Positions 50,828 to 60,061 of a DNA stretch of 64,000 nucleotides are shown here, in pieces; positions within the stretch are counted from its first letter, which is position 1, and each line of letters begins with the position of its first letter. The DNA is from Clostridiales bacterium. GTDB lineage: Bacteria; Bacillota; Clostridia; Peptostreptococcales; Anaerovoracaceae. The position numbers were made by a program, and so were the translations under genes. Under the pieces are notes generated by a model, which searched no databases, was not told the origin of the DNA, and saw only the letters and a program-made list of their open reading frames with translations. The DNA is taken from NCBI GenBank assembly GCA_015058215.1, contig SVCU01000006.1, positions 1 to 64,000 of the forward strand, given 5' to 3'.

Positions 50828-52525
50828 ATGAACAAAAACGGAAACAGGGGCCGGGAGCTCTGGGGAGCTCTCCTGACCCTCGGGTTAGCATACCTTTATA
50901 TCGACTTTATCTTCTGGAGCGGGGAGGGGATCTCCGTTCTGCTCTTCGCCGCAGCCTACTGCGCGGTGGCGGGTACTTACTTAAACGCCTGCGGCCATCC
51001 GCAGACCAGAAAGAGTCTGGTCTGGATGGGAGTGATCCTGCTTTCGGCCCTGTCCTTCGCTCTGATCGATGCCTGGCAGCTGAAGACGCTGAACATGCTG
51101 TTCCTCAGCTTTGCAGCGGTGTACTGGACGGCGGTCACCTGCGGCCGCCAGATCTCCGGCGGCATCAGCCTGTACAGCCTGGCAGAGCCTGTGAAGCAGA
51201 TGATCCTGCTGCCCTTCGGCAATTTCGGACGGCTGTTTGCCGGCATCTTTGGCACGGCTGACCGGGCAGCTGCAAAGCCCGGAGCGGCACCTTCCGGTAC
51301 CGCGGCCCCCGGGGCTGCGGCAGGGACTTTGAATGAACGCTCTGCTACGGAATCCATTCCCGCCGCAGAGTTCCACGACCGCTGCAGTGGTGCCCAGTTC
51401 ACCGCACCCCAGCCCATGAGCCGCCGCACCAAAAACGTGCTGGCCAGCCTGGTGAGCCTTCTGGTGCTGATTCCCGTGCTGGTGAGCGTGCTGCGCCTTC
51501 TGGCGGATGCGGACCCGGCATTCGATTACCTGCTTTCCGGCCTCAATCGGCTGCCCATGCCCGACCTTTCCGAACTCATCGCCAACGGCATTTTGTCCAT
51601 CCCCGTGGCCTGCTGGCTCTTCGGCCTCTTCCACGGCAACGGCAACGGCCGCCGTACGGAGCTGCTGACCGCAGAGCAGATGGAAAAAAGCCTGCCCAAA
51701 CTGCAGCTGCTGCCCCGCGTCACCGTCTACGGCTTCCTGGCCGTTCTGACCGCAATTTATGCTCTGTTCTTCCTGGCACAGCTGGGTTATTTCCTGTCCG
51801 CCTTCGCCAGCAAGCTGCCGGAGACCATGACCTATGCGGAATACGCCCGCCGGGGGTTCTTCGAACTCTGCAGTGTGGCAGGCATCAATCTGGCGGTTTT
51901 GGGCGGTGCCTGGCTCTTTCTCGACCGAGGGGAAAAACAGGCTGAAAACGGCGATTTTCGGCCTTCCAGAGGGCTTACAGCCTGGACCGCGGTGCTCTGC
52001 GTGTTCACGCTGCTGCTTCTGGTCACCGCCTTCAGCAAGATGGTGATGTACATCGACTGTTACGGTCTGACCCACAAGCGGATCTACACAAGCTGCTTCA
52101 TGGTGTTCCTGTTCCTGGTGTTCAGCATCATCCTCCTGCGCCGCTTCGTGAAATTCCCCGCGGTGAAGATCGCTGCGGCAGCCGGGATCTGCGGCTTCCT
52201 GCTGCTGAATCTGGTCAACGTGGACGGCCTCATCGCCGGCTACAACATCGACCGGGTCATTGCCGCAGAAGAAGCGGGGCAGCATCTGGAACTGGACGTG
52301 CCCGCCCTCTTTGAACTCTCCGACGGCGCGGTGCCCGTCATCTATGACCGCTGGCAGAAGACCGATGACCCTCAGCTGAAAAAGCAGCTGGAGCAGGCCA
52401 TCACCGGCCAGATCTGGGAGGAACATCCCTTCAATGAGATCGAATTCCGCAACCGGCTGTCCGACTGGAAGGAATGGAATCTGCAGTACGAACGGGCCAA
52501 AAACATCCGCGAAAAATTTCTTTAA
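50828..52525 (+). CDS. DUF4173 (DUF4153-related) membrane protein
   Basis: A 565-residue polytopic protein with about twelve hydrophobic helices. A Pro/Ala-rich loop follows the fourth (AAAKPGAAPSGTAAP), and the DUF4173 mark is the segment TYAEYARRGFFELCSVAGIN, followed by YGLTHKRIYTSCFM. The C-terminal 100 residues are soluble and charged. Function unknown; such genes commonly sit beside DUF2975/HTH pairs or two-component systems. ATG 50828 follows AGAAAGGGAAAC. Confidence 0.82.
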   Translation: MNKNGNRGRELWGALLTLGLAYLYIDFIFWSGEGISVLLFAAAYCAVAGTYLNACGHPQTRKSLVWMGVILLSALSFALIDAWQLKTLNMLFLSFAAVYWTAVTCGRQISGGISLYSLAEPVKQMILLPFGNFGRLFAGIFGTADRAAAKPGAAPSGTAAPGAAAGTLNERSATESIPAAEFHDRCSGAQFTAPQPMSRRTKNVLASLVSLLVLIPVLVSVLRLLADADPAFDYLLSGLNRLPMPDLSELIANGILSIPVACWLFGLFHGNGNGRRTELLTAEQMEKSLPKLQLLPRVTVYGFLAVLTAIYALFFLAQLGYFLSAFASKLPETMTYAEYARRGFFELCSVAGINLAVLGGAWLFLDRGEKQAENGDFRPSRGLTAWTAVLCVFTLLLLVTAFSKMVMYIDCYGLTHKRIYTSCFMVFLFLVFSIILLRRFVKFPAVKIAAAAGICGFLLLNLVNVDGLIAGYNIDRVIAAEEAGQHLELDVPALFELSDGAVPVIYDRWQKTDDPQLKKQLEQAITGQIWEEHPFNEIEFRNRLSDWKEWNLQYERAKNIREKFL

Positions 52526-52543
52526 AAAAGTTTAAAAAAGTAC

Positions 52544-52572
52544 TTGCCAAATCCGAAGATCCATGCTATTAT
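52544..52572 (+). promoter_or_regulatory. Promoter of tRNA-Leu
   Basis: TTGCCA (52544-52549), 17-base spacer, TATTAT (52567-52572), 13 bases before the tRNA. Confidence 0.75.
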
Positions 52573-52584
52573 AAATTTCGTTGA

Positions 52585-52671
52585 GCAGGTATGGCGGAAT
52601 TGGCAGACGCGTACGGTTCAGGTCCGTATGAAGGTTCCTTCATGAAGGTTCGAGTCCTTTTACCTGCACCA
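52585..52671 (+). tRNA. tRNA-Leu (CAG anticodon)
   Basis: Class II tRNA. Acceptor GCAGGTA/TACCTGC, anticodon loop TTCAGGT giving CAG (reads CUG, the dominant Leu codon here), variable stem GAAGGTTCCTTC, T loop TTCGAGT, encoded CCA. Confidence 0.95.
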
Positions 52672-52676
52672 CCATA

Positions 52677-52712
52677 AAAACCTCGTCCATTCCGGACGAG
52701 GTTTTGTTTTTA
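52677..52712 (+). terminator. Rho-independent terminator after tRNA-Leu
   Basis: Stem AAAACCTCGTCC/GGACGAGGTTTT closing ATTCC, followed by GTTTTT. Confidence 0.88.
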
Positions 52713-52774
52713 GATTCGTGCTGCAAGAACTTGCGGCAAGTGTATCAATCTCAATCTTTCCCGGAGGAAACAAA

Positions 52775-53992
52775 ATGAATCTGATTCAGAAATGGACCGA
52801 GATCAGCTTGGTAAAGCGGATCGTCGCAGGTCTTATTGTTGGCGCTCTTCTCGGTGCTTTCCTGCCCCAGGCAGAAGCCATCGGCATGTTGGGTACTCTC
52901 TTCGTCAATGCGCTGAAGGCGCTGGCACCGCTGCTGGTCTTCTTCATCGTAATGCACGCGCTGGCTCAAAGAAAGAAGGGGACGAAAGGCAATATGGGCA
53001 CGGTGGTGCTGCTGTACCTTGTGGGCACCTTCGGTGCAGCCCTGGTGGCAGTTATCGCCAGCTTCCTGTTCCCCTCTACGCTGATGCTGGAGGGTGTGGA
53101 ACAGATCGAACAGGCCGCCCCGCAGGGCATTCTGGAAGTTCTGACCAACCTGGTCACCGGCGCGGTCATGAACCCCATTGCCGCCATCACCTCCGCCAAT
53201 TTCATCAGCGTTCTGTTCTGGGCTGTGATTTTCGGCATGGCGTTCCACAATGCCTCCGAAGGGACCAAAACCGTTGTAGGTGAAATCGCGGACATGCTGT
53301 CCACCGCCATCCGCTGGGTCATCCAGTGCGCCCCCTTCGGCATCCTGGGTCTGGTGTTCACCACCGTATCCACCACCGGCTTCAAGGCGTTCCTGGATTA
53401 CGGCCAGCTGGTGCTGGTGCTGGTGGGCTCCATGCTCTTTGTGGCCCTGGTCATGAATCCTCTGATCGTGTTCTTCTGCACCCGCAAGAATCCCTATCCT
53501 CTGGTGCTGAAGTGCCTGAAGGACAGCGGCATCATGGCGTTCTTCACCAGAAGCTCCGCCGCAAACATTCCCGTCAACATGCGCCTCTGCAAGGAACTGG
53601 GTCTGGATGAAGACAAATACTCCGTTTCCATTCCTTTGGGCGCTACCATCAATATGGCAGGTGCCGCCATTACCATTTCCGTGCTGACCCTGGCCACCGC
53701 CAACACTCTGGGCATTCAGGTGGATTTCCTCACCGCTCTGCTGCTGAGCGTTCTGTCCGCCCTGGGTGCCTGCGGTGCTTCCGGCGTAGCCGGCGGTTCC
53801 CTGCTGCTGATCCCCATGGCCTGCAGCCTGTTCGGGATCGGAAGCGATATTGCCATGCAGGTGGTGGGTATCGGCTTTATCATCGGCGTGATCCAGGACT
53901 CCTGTGAAACCGCTCTGAATTCTTCTTCCGACGTGCTGTTCACCGCAGCCGCAGAACTGCGCGACCGCCGTCTGGCAGAAAAGAACAAATAA
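52775..53992 (+). CDS. sstT: Serine/threonine:sodium symporter
   Basis: Na+-coupled importer of Ser and Thr, DAACS family. The 405-residue protein matches SstT throughout: [44 protein letters not shown], the [17 protein letters not shown] block and [14 protein letters not shown] with [16 protein letters not shown]. Hairpin loops with Ser-rich motifs and the NMAGA sequence bind substrate and sodium. ATG 52775 follows GGAGG six bases upstream; an earlier in-frame codon at 52718 lacks one. Confidence 0.95.
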   Translation: MNLIQKWTEISLVKRIVAGLIVGALLGAFLPQAEAIGMLGTLFVNALKALAPLLVFFIVMHALAQRKKGTKGNMGTVVLLYLVGTFGAALVAVIASFLFPSTLMLEGVEQIEQAAPQGILEVLTNLVTGAVMNPIAAITSANFISVLFWAVIFGMAFHNASEGTKTVVGEIADMLSTAIRWVIQCAPFGILGLVFTTVSTTGFKAFLDYGQLVLVLVGSMLFVALVMNPLIVFFCTRKNPYPLVLKCLKDSGIMAFFTRSSAANIPVNMRLCKELGLDEDKYSVSIPLGATINMAGAAITISVLTLATANTLGIQVDFLTALLLSVLSALGACGASGVAGGSLLLIPMACSLFGIGSDIAMQVVGIGFIIGVIQDSCETALNSSSDVLFTAAAELRDRRLAEKNK

Positions 53993-54004
53993 AAAAACAG
54001 AAAG

Positions 54005-54038
54005 AAAGGCCCGCTGCCGGATGGCAGCGGGCCTTTTT
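54005..54038 (+). terminator. Rho-independent terminator after sstT
   Basis: A 14-bp stem AAAGGCCCGCTGCC with its complement, GGAT loop and TT tail. Confidence 0.9.
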
Positions 54039-54068
54039 GCGCGGCAAACGCAAGGCGCCGCGCAAAAG

Positions 54069-54095
54069 AAAAGGACCCGGAACGGGTCCTTTTTG
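54069..54095 (-). terminator. Terminator of the minus-strand ZIP/CorC operon
   Basis: An 11-bp stem AAAAGGACCCG/CGGGTCCTTTT; A-rich on the + side, so T-rich when read from the minus-strand genes. Confidence 0.85.
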
Positions 54096-54104
54096 ATTGC
54101 GTTT

Positions 54105-54887
54105 TTAGGAAAGGGCGACATCCAGTACCATCATCAGGGAGAAGCCGGCAGCGAAGAACAGGGGCCCCAGGTGGGAGTGCTCGCCTTCGGACATTTCCGG
54201 GATCAGCTCTTCCACCACCACGTAGAGCATGGCACCGGCGGAGAAGCTGAGAAGATAGGGGAGGATGGGAACCATAAGGCTGGCCAAAAGGATGGTCAGA
54301 ATGGCTCCCAGAGGCTCTACGGCCCCGGACAGAACGCCCCAGCCGAAGGCTTTGCTGCGCCCCATGCCGTTGCTTTTCAGGGGCATGGAGATGATGGCAC
54401 CTTCGGGCAGGTTTTGCAGGGCGATGCCCAGGGAAAGGGCCAGGGCACCGGCGAAGGAGATGCCTTCGCTGCCCGTGAGCCAACCGGAGATCACAACGCC
54501 TACGGCCATGCCTTCCGGCAGATTGTGGAGGGCGACGGCCAGCACCATCATGGTGGATTTGCCGAGGCCGCAGGATTTCCCTTCGGGGCAGTCGGAGTTC
54601 AGGTGCATGTGGGGGATCAGACGGTCAAGCAGAAGCAGGAACAGGAAGCCCAGCCACAGGCCGATGAAGGCCGGCAGGAAGGAGAGCTTCCCCATGTGGG
54701 CCGATTGGTCCATGGCGGGGATCAGAAGGCTCCAGATGGAAGCTGCCACCATGACGCCGGAGGCAAAGCCGGTGAGGATCCGCTGCAGATTGCGGCTCAT
54801 GGACCCTTTCAGAAAATAGACGAAAGCGGCTCCCAGGGATGTGCCCAGGAAGGGCAGAAGGACCGCGGCGGCAGCTTGAGGCATCAT
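54105..54887 (-). CDS. ZIP family metal transporter
   Basis: A 260-residue importer of Zn2+ or other divalent metals, GufA/ZupT type, with eight hydrophobic helices. The helix 4 signature ALHNLPEGMAVG and helix 5 GIALQNLPEGAI hold the metal-binding His, Asn and Glu residues. The first helix contains LGAAFVYF; a short loop is His-poor. It starts three bases after the upstream CorC-like gene ends, whose last codons hold the ribosome site GAGGAGGAA. Confidence 0.92.
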   Translation of the reverse strand: MMPQAAAAVLLPFLGTSLGAAFVYFLKGSMSRNLQRILTGFASGVMVAASIWSLLIPAMDQSAHMGKLSFLPAFIGLWLGFLFLLLLDRLIPHMHLNSDCPEGKSCGLGKSTMMVLAVALHNLPEGMAVGVVISGWLTGSEGISFAGALALSLGIALQNLPEGAIISMPLKSNGMGRSKAFGWGVLSGAVEPLGAILTILLASLMVPILPYLLSFSAGAMLYVVVEELIPEMSEGEHSHLGPLFFAAGFSLMMVLDVALS

Positions 54888-54890
54888 AAC

Positions 54891-56135
54891 TTATTCCTCC
54901 TCTTTGGGGAGAACCTTCACGTCGATCTCTTCGATGCGGTGATGGTCCACCTCCGCAATGGTGATAACCAGGTTTTCATAAGAAAAACTCTGGCCGGCTT
55001 CGGGAAGCTGGCCCAGATAGTCCATGATCCAGCCGCCTACGGAAGCCATTTCCGTTTCGATCTTCAGTTCAAAATGGTCGCAGAAATCATCGATGGCCAT
55101 GCCGGCATCGATGCGGAAGGTGTCCTTGCCCAGATCCTGCACTTCTTCGATGACTTCATCGTGTTCGTCCCAGATCTCGCCCACCAGCTCTTCCAGGATG
55201 TCTTCCATGGTGACGATACCGTAGGTGCCGCTGTACTCGTCCAGCACGACGGCCACGTGGGACTTGGCCTTCTGCAGCTTTTCCAGAAGGTCGTCGATGC
55301 GCTCGTTGCGCAGTACGAATACGGGCGGGGTCATGATGCTGCGGATATCGCCTTCGATGACACCGGTGCCGTGGTAGAAGTCTTTGATGTGGATCACGCC
55401 TACGATCTTGTCGATGGAATCTTCGTAGACCAGAAGGCGGGAGAATTTGGTTTCGGAGAAGACCGCGGCGATCTCTTCCTTGGTGCTGTCGATGGAGACG
55501 GCCTCCAGGTCCACACGGTGGGTGATGATGTCCTTGGCTTCCAGGTCACCGAATTCGATGGCATTCTTCAGCAGATCGCCTTCGTCTTCGTCGATGGTGC
55601 CTTCCTGCTGTACTTCATCCACCAGCATCAGCAGTTCTTCCTGAGACATTCTGGTTTCTTTATCCAGATGGAACAGGCGGGAAAGCAGCTTCTTCCAGGC
55701 GGAGAAAATGGCGTTGATGGGGGTCAGGACCACCATCAGGATCCGCAGCAAGGGGGCGGCAAACATGGAGAAGGATTCGGCGGCATCTTTGGCGATGCTC
55801 TTGGGAGTGATCTCACCGAAGATCAGGATGACGATGGTCAGCACCACGGTGGAAACGGTGGCACCGGAATCCCCCAGCATTTTGATGAACATGACGGTGG
55901 CAAGGGAAGAGGCACCGATATTAACGATATTATTGCCCACCAGGATGGTGGAAATTACTTTATCGTATTTTTCGGAGAGTTCCAGCACCAGCGCAGCCTT
56001 TTTGTTGCCCTTTTCGGCAAGGGTGCGCATGCGGGTCTTATTAAAGGCAGAAAAGGCGGTCTCTGTGGCTGAAAAATACCCGGAGAAGATCACCAGGATA
56101 ACGAGAGCGATAAGATACGGGACATAGTCGTTCAT
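54891..56135 (-). CDS. CorC/HlyC-type DUF21-CBS membrane protein
   Basis: A 414-residue protein: DUF21/CNNM membrane domain (residues 1 to about 180, with SGYFSATETAFSAFN and LVGNNIVNIGASSLAT), two CBS domains (about 210-330, including LLVYEDSIDKIVGVIHIKD), and the CorC_HlyC domain at the end. These proteins are linked to Mg2+ or Co2+ export. Cotranscription with a ZIP transporter suggests metal balance. AAAGGAG lies 12 bases upstream. Confidence 0.92.
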   Translation of the reverse strand: MNDYVPYLIALVILVIFSGYFSATETAFSAFNKTRMRTLAEKGNKKAALVLELSEKYDKVISTILVGNNIVNIGASSLATVMFIKMLGDSGATVSTVVLTIVILIFGEITPKSIAKDAAESFSMFAAPLLRILMVVLTPINAIFSAWKKLLSRLFHLDKETRMSQEELLMLVDEVQQEGTIDEDEGDLLKNAIEFGDLEAKDIITHRVDLEAVSIDSTKEEIAAVFSETKFSRLLVYEDSIDKIVGVIHIKDFYHGTGVIEGDIRSIMTPPVFVLRNERIDDLLEKLQKAKSHVAVVLDEYSGTYGIVTMEDILEELVGEIWDEHDEVIEEVQDLGKDTFRIDAGMAIDDFCDHFELKIETEMASVGGWIMDYLGQLPEAGQSFSYENLVITIAEVDHHRIEEIDVKVLPKEEE

Positions 56136-56167
56136 AGATTGGTTTAAACTCCTTTACATAGACAAAA

Positions 56168-56196
56168 ATTATACAGGACGCAAGAATTTCTGTCAA
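56168..56196 (-). promoter_or_regulatory. Perfect consensus promoter of the CorC-ZIP operon
   Basis: Minus strand TTGACA (56196-56191), 17-base spacer, TATAAT (56173-56168). Confidence 0.85.
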
Positions 56197-56263
56197 TGGT
56201 GTTTGACCGGGCAGTGGGTGGGTATAAACGACATATGACGGAAATGATAAGGAGGTGTTTTCT

Positions 56264-57079
56264 TTGCCCAGACCCCAGAAGTGCCGGCGCATCTGCCGGG
56301 AACCGGATTTTACCTGTTTCACGCCCAGTGGCGCGGAAGAGGGGGATCAGGTGATCCTTTCTCTGGATGAATTTGAAGTGATCCGCTTGGTGGATCTGGA
56401 AAAGAAGACCCATGAACAATGCGCTGCCCAGATGGAGGTCTCCCGCACCACGGTGACGGAGATCTACGAAAGCGCCCGTGCCAAGATCGCGGACAGTCTG
56501 GTAAATGGGCGGCAGCTTCTGATTTCCGGCGGCAATTACCGGCTCTGCAGCGGCGAAAGCGCCAAGTGCTGCGGGGGCGGGTGCAGAAAGCGTGAATTGA
56601 CTGCCCAAAGAGCGGCCCAAATGAAAGGAGAAACAACCCAAATGAAAATTGCAGTTACCTATGAAAACGGACAGATCTTCCAGCACTTTGGCCATACCGA
56701 AACCTTTGCGGTGTACGAAGTGGAAGATAACAAAGTAGTGGAAAAGAAGCTGGTCAGCAGCGGTGGTACCGGTCACGGTGCTCTGGCATATCTGCTGCAG
56801 GAAACCGGCGTGGAAGTGCTGATCTGCGGCGGCATCGGCGGCGGTGCACAGCAGGCTCTGGCCAATGCCGGTATCCGTCTCTTCGGCGGCGTTTCCGGTG
56901 ATGCGGATGCAGCGGTACAGGCTCTGCTGGACGGCAGCCTGGCTTACAACCCCAATGTGATGTGCAACCACCACGGTGAAGGCCATCACCACGATCATGA
57001 CTGCGGCAGCCACGGTCACAACTGCGGCGACCACGGCCACGATCATCACTGCGGCGGCCACGGTCATCAGTGCCACTAA
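56264..57079 (+). CDS. DUF134 - NifX/NifB-like fusion with Cys/His-rich tail
   Basis: A 271-residue three-part protein. DUF134 (PRPQKCRRICREPDFTCF, then a sigma-like HTH around MEVSRTTVTEIYESARAKIAD; about 1-95), a linker with a CCGGGC cluster, and a dinitrogenase iron-molybdenum cofactor domain (MKIAVTYENGQIFQHFGHTE, about 125-240). The tail repeats CG-x-HGH three times among other His residues. DUF134/NifX fusions are common in anaerobes and may relate to metal or iron-sulfur handling; function unproven. The TTG at 56264 is chosen because AAGGAGG is eight bases upstream and MPRPQK is the family start. Confidence 0.88.
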   Translation: MPRPQKCRRICREPDFTCFTPSGAEEGDQVILSLDEFEVIRLVDLEKKTHEQCAAQMEVSRTTVTEIYESARAKIADSLVNGRQLLISGGNYRLCSGESAKCCGGGCRKRELTAQRAAQMKGETTQMKIAVTYENGQIFQHFGHTETFAVYEVEDNKVVEKKLVSSGGTGHGALAYLLQETGVEVLICGGIGGGAQQALANAGIRLFGGVSGDADAAVQALLDGSLAYNPNVMCNHHGEGHHHDHDCGSHGHNCGDHGHDHHCGGHGHQCH

Positions 57080-57121
57080 GTGAAACCTCGCGGCGGCTGC
57101 GGCCGGCGTGCCACGAAAGAC

Positions 57122-57151
57122 TTGCAAAGGACTTCCTTCCTATTGTACAAT
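57122..57151 (+). promoter_or_regulatory. Promoter of the UPF0158 gene
   Basis: TTGCAA (57122-57127), 18-base spacer, TACAAT (57146-57151). Confidence 0.65.
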
Positions 57152-57182
57152 GGAAACAGAGTACGGAAGGAGGTCCTTTTTT

Positions 57183-57632
57183 ATGCAGACCACATTTCAA
57201 GAAATCGTAGAAGCCCTCAAAACCACAAGGGAGGGAACCACCTATTACTATGACCAAAAGCGGGGTAAGCTGTACCTGCGTCCGGATGCCGACATGTTCG
57301 GGTTCGATCTTCACTGGCTTGAGAAGGAGCTGGAAAAGGACCCGGACCGGTACCTCCGGCTTCCGGATAACGAAGAGATCAACCTCTACGGCATGATGGC
57401 AAGTTTCCCCGAAGTGCTGCCGGAGGATGCCGCATCCTTCCGAAGGGATGTGGAACTGGCGGTACAGGGCAAGACCGCCTACCAGCGGTTTAAATATCTG
57501 GTCTACGGAAGCAAGTACGAAGACCTGTGGAGAGCCCATAAGGATAGCTGCTATAAAGCCATCGCCGAGAACTGGTGCCGGGCAAACGGCCTGGAAACAC
57601 TTTGTGAAGTAAATGCAGAACAGGTGGTATAA
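57183..57632 (+). CDS. UPF0158 family protein
   Basis: A 149-residue soluble protein. YLRLPDNEEINLYGMMASF and the C-terminal AYQRFKYLVYGSKYEDLWR with the IAENWCRANGL ending are the family marks. Function unknown. ATG 57183 follows AAGGAGG. The next gene, rlmD, starts only seven bases after its stop with a poor ribosome site, so rlmD may depend on translation from here. Confidence 0.85.
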   Translation: MQTTFQEIVEALKTTREGTTYYYDQKRGKLYLRPDADMFGFDLHWLEKELEKDPDRYLRLPDNEEINLYGMMASFPEVLPEDAASFRRDVELAVQGKTAYQRFKYLVYGSKYEDLWRAHKDSCYKAIAENWCRANGLETLCEVNAEQVV

Positions 57633-57639
57633 ATAAAAA

Positions 57640-59115
57640 ATGAAAGTCGCTGAAATTCAGGAATTACAGATCGTTGACCTGACCCGTCAGGGGGATGGCG
57701 TGGGCCGTCTGGACGGCCTGGCCGTTTTCGTTCCCGGAGCCCTGCCCGGAGAGCGGGTCAAAGTGGAACTGACGGAAAAGAAAAAGAGCTTCGCAAGGGC
57801 GAAACTGTTGGAAATTCAAGAGGTTTCGCCGGCAAGACGGGAACCCTTCTGCAGCCAGAGCAAGAGCTGCGGCGGCTGCGGTTTGGGTCACTTGGATTAC
57901 AATAATCAACTTACGGTAAAGGAAAAATGGGTGAAGGACACCCTCTCCCGCATCGGCAATATCGATGAAAAACTGGTGGAATCCATCGTGGGAATGGAGG
58001 GGGAACCCTACCGGTACCGCAATAAAGCGGTGATGCCCGTGGGAAGAGGTCCCAAGGGAACCTGCACCGTAGGCTACCACCAGGCACGCAGCCATCAGGT
58101 GACGGACTGCAGGGCCTGCCTGCTGCAGACGGAGGCGGCAGATCTCCTTGCGGAAGGGCTGCGCCGGTACGTGAAGGAAAGCGGCTGCTCCGTCTACGAC
58201 GACAAAGAGGGCAAGGGCATCCTGCGTCAGCTGATGGTACGAACCGGCTTCGGCACCAATCAGGTGATGGCCATGCTGCACGTGACGAATAAAGAACTCC
58301 CCGATCCGCAGCTTCTGGCAGACTGCCTGGTAGATGCTCTTGAGGAAACCGATTTCGAACTGGTGAGCCTGGTGCTCTGCGTCAATAAAGAAAAGGGGGC
58401 CAAGGGCCTCATGGGCGGTCAGTGCATCACTCTGGCCGGAAAGCCCGTCATCGAAGAAGAACTCTGCGGCATGTACTGGGAGATCTCGCCGCTGTCTTTC
58501 TATCAGGTGAACCCGGTGCAGATGGAAAAACTTTACGCCGCCGTGGACGAGTTCGCCGACGTGCAGCCCGGGGAAGTGGTGTTGGACCTTTACTGCGGTG
58601 CCGGTACCATCGGGCTGACCCTGCACAAGAAAGCCGACCATGTTTTGGGCATCGAATCCGTAAAGCCCGCCGTGCTGGATGCCAACCGCAATGCAACTAT
58701 CAACGGCGCCTGGAATGCGGAATTCCTCTGCGGCAAAGCGGAAGAAGTGCTGCCCAATATGTTTGCTGAGCAGAAAAAGGCTGCGGAAGAAGCAGCCGCC
58801 GAAGGCGCAGCAGAACCGGCAGAAGCCGCCAAGTTCCGCCCTGAACTGCAGTTCCCCTCCGGCTTCCACGCTCCTGCCGACGTGGTGATCCTGGATCCGC
58901 CCCGGGCCGGCTGCGAAGAAGCCCTGCTGGAAGCCGCCGTGCAGACGGAAGCAAGCCGCATGGTTTATGTTTCCTGCGACCCCGCCACCCTGGCCAGAGA
59001 TCTGAAATACCTGGAGGAACACGGCTACAAAGTGGTCAAGGCACGGCCCTATGACCTCTTCCCCCACACACTCCATGTGGAATGCGCCTGCCTGCTGGTG
59101 CGGGAAGGGCAGTAA
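57640..59115 (+). CDS. rlmD: 23S rRNA (uracil-C5)-methyltransferase, RlmD/TrmA family
   Basis: A 491-residue SAM-dependent RNA methyltransferase. N-terminal TRAM domain (about 5-60), iron-sulfur cysteines CSQSKSCGGCGLGH (about 69-83), SAM motif LDLYCGAGTIGLTL, ILDPPRAGC and the catalytic Cys in YVSCDPATLARDL. An Ala/Glu-rich insertion (around EQKKAAEEAAAEGAAEPAE) sits before the catalytic part. Family members methylate U1939 or U747 of 23S rRNA; sequence does not tell which. The ribosome site is weak (AGGTGG, 12 bases away). Confidence 0.9.
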   Translation: MKVAEIQELQIVDLTRQGDGVGRLDGLAVFVPGALPGERVKVELTEKKKSFARAKLLEIQEVSPARREPFCSQSKSCGGCGLGHLDYNNQLTVKEKWVKDTLSRIGNIDEKLVESIVGMEGEPYRYRNKAVMPVGRGPKGTCTVGYHQARSHQVTDCRACLLQTEAADLLAEGLRRYVKESGCSVYDDKEGKGILRQLMVRTGFGTNQVMAMLHVTNKELPDPQLLADCLVDALEETDFELVSLVLCVNKEKGAKGLMGGQCITLAGKPVIEEELCGMYWEISPLSFYQVNPVQMEKLYAAVDEFADVQPGEVVLDLYCGAGTIGLTLHKKADHVLGIESVKPAVLDANRNATINGAWNAEFLCGKAEEVLPNMFAEQKKAAEEAAAEGAAEPAEAAKFRPELQFPSGFHAPADVVILDPPRAGCEEALLEAAVQTEASRMVYVSCDPATLARDLKYLEEHGYKVVKARPYDLFPHTLHVECACLLVREGQ

Positions 59116-59135
59116 CAACAGGTGGAGAAATCGCT

Positions 59136-59498
59136 ATGAGACTGAAAAACGTACTGATCGTTGTAAACGATATGGAAGCCTCCCGGAAGTTCTATCATGA
59201 CCTGTTCGGACTGAATCTGGTCTTCGACCATGGCGGCAACATGATCCTGACGGAAGGCCTGGTGCTGCAGGACGTGAAATACTGGAAGGAGTTTCTGGGC
59301 AAGGAGATCCTGCCGGAAAACAACTGCAGCGAACTCTATTTCGAAGAAACGGATCTGGAAGGCTTCGTTGAAAAACTGGAACGTCTGTATCCGGATACCA
59401 AATACGTAAACAAGCTGATGACCCACAGCTGGGGGCAGAAGGTGGTCCGCTTCTACGATCCGGACGGCAATCTGATCGAAGTGGGAACACCGGCGTAG
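59136..59498 (+). CDS. VOC (glyoxalase/bleomycin resistance) family protein
   Basis: A 120-residue single-domain protein with the paired beta-alpha-beta-beta-beta modules: VLIVVNDMEASRKFYHDLFGL at the start and KVVRFYDPDGNLIEVG at the end. The usual N-terminal metal His is not evident. Reaction unknown. ATG 59136 follows AGGTGGAGA. Confidence 0.85.
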   Translation: MRLKNVLIVVNDMEASRKFYHDLFGLNLVFDHGGNMILTEGLVLQDVKYWKEFLGKEILPENNCSELYFEETDLEGFVEKLERLYPDTKYVNKLMTHSWGQKVVRFYDPDGNLIEVGTPA

Positions 59499-59530
59499 AA
59501 GTGGAGATAAAAAAGAAAGAAGGAAGTCTC

Positions 59531-60019
59531 ATGAAGAAAGAAAACATCACAAAAGAAGTCGCTGCCGCAAGAGCAACCTTGTGGAAAGGTCTGGGGATTG
59601 CCTGGATGATTCTGGGGGTTCTTTGTGTCATCGTTTTGATAGAGGCCCCTATTTATGTTCCTGTAGCAGTAGGTCTCGTTGTGTTTCTTATGGGTGTGTA
59701 TTTCATCCACTTGGGCGGCAAGTACATCAAAGAATACGGTGTGGATGCCGAACAGCGAGAAAAAGGGAAAGGTATTGCGAAAACTTCTCTGAAAAAATTC
59801 CTTGCCGTATTCATCCCGGTCTTCTTAGTGGCCCTGGTACTTGCGTTTGCCATGTCCGGTGGCTTTGAATCCATCTCGGGACATGAAAACACCTGTGGTT
59901 CCTGCGGAAGAAGCTGGGGAGCCGGAGACAGCGGCGGAAACTATAGAAACATCGCCCAAACAGGTATGTGCAATAATTGCGAAGAAAACTATCAGGATCT
60001 GAAACATTATTTGGATTGA
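59531..60019 (+). CDS. Membrane protein with C-terminal zinc ribbon
   Basis: A 162-residue protein: two close hydrophobic helices (ALGIAWMILGVLCVIVLIE-like and VPVAVGLVVFLMGVYFIHL), a basic loop, a third helix (FLAVFIPVFLVALVLAFAM) and a tail with CGSCGRSW and CNNCEENY, which form a CxxC/CxxC zinc ribbon. Not a family I can name. ATG 59531 has AGAAGGAAG upstream. The composition is slightly AT-richer than its neighbours. Confidence 0.75.
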   Translation: MKKENITKEVAAARATLWKGLGIAWMILGVLCVIVLIEAPIYVPVAVGLVVFLMGVYFIHLGGKYIKEYGVDAEQREKGKGIAKTSLKKFLAVFIPVFLVALVLAFAMSGGFESISGHENTCGSCGRSWGAGDSGGNYRNIAQTGMCNNCEENYQDLKHYLD

Positions 60020-60061
60020 GAAAAATGGATTTGGATCATATGATTCAGAAAGGATGAAACC

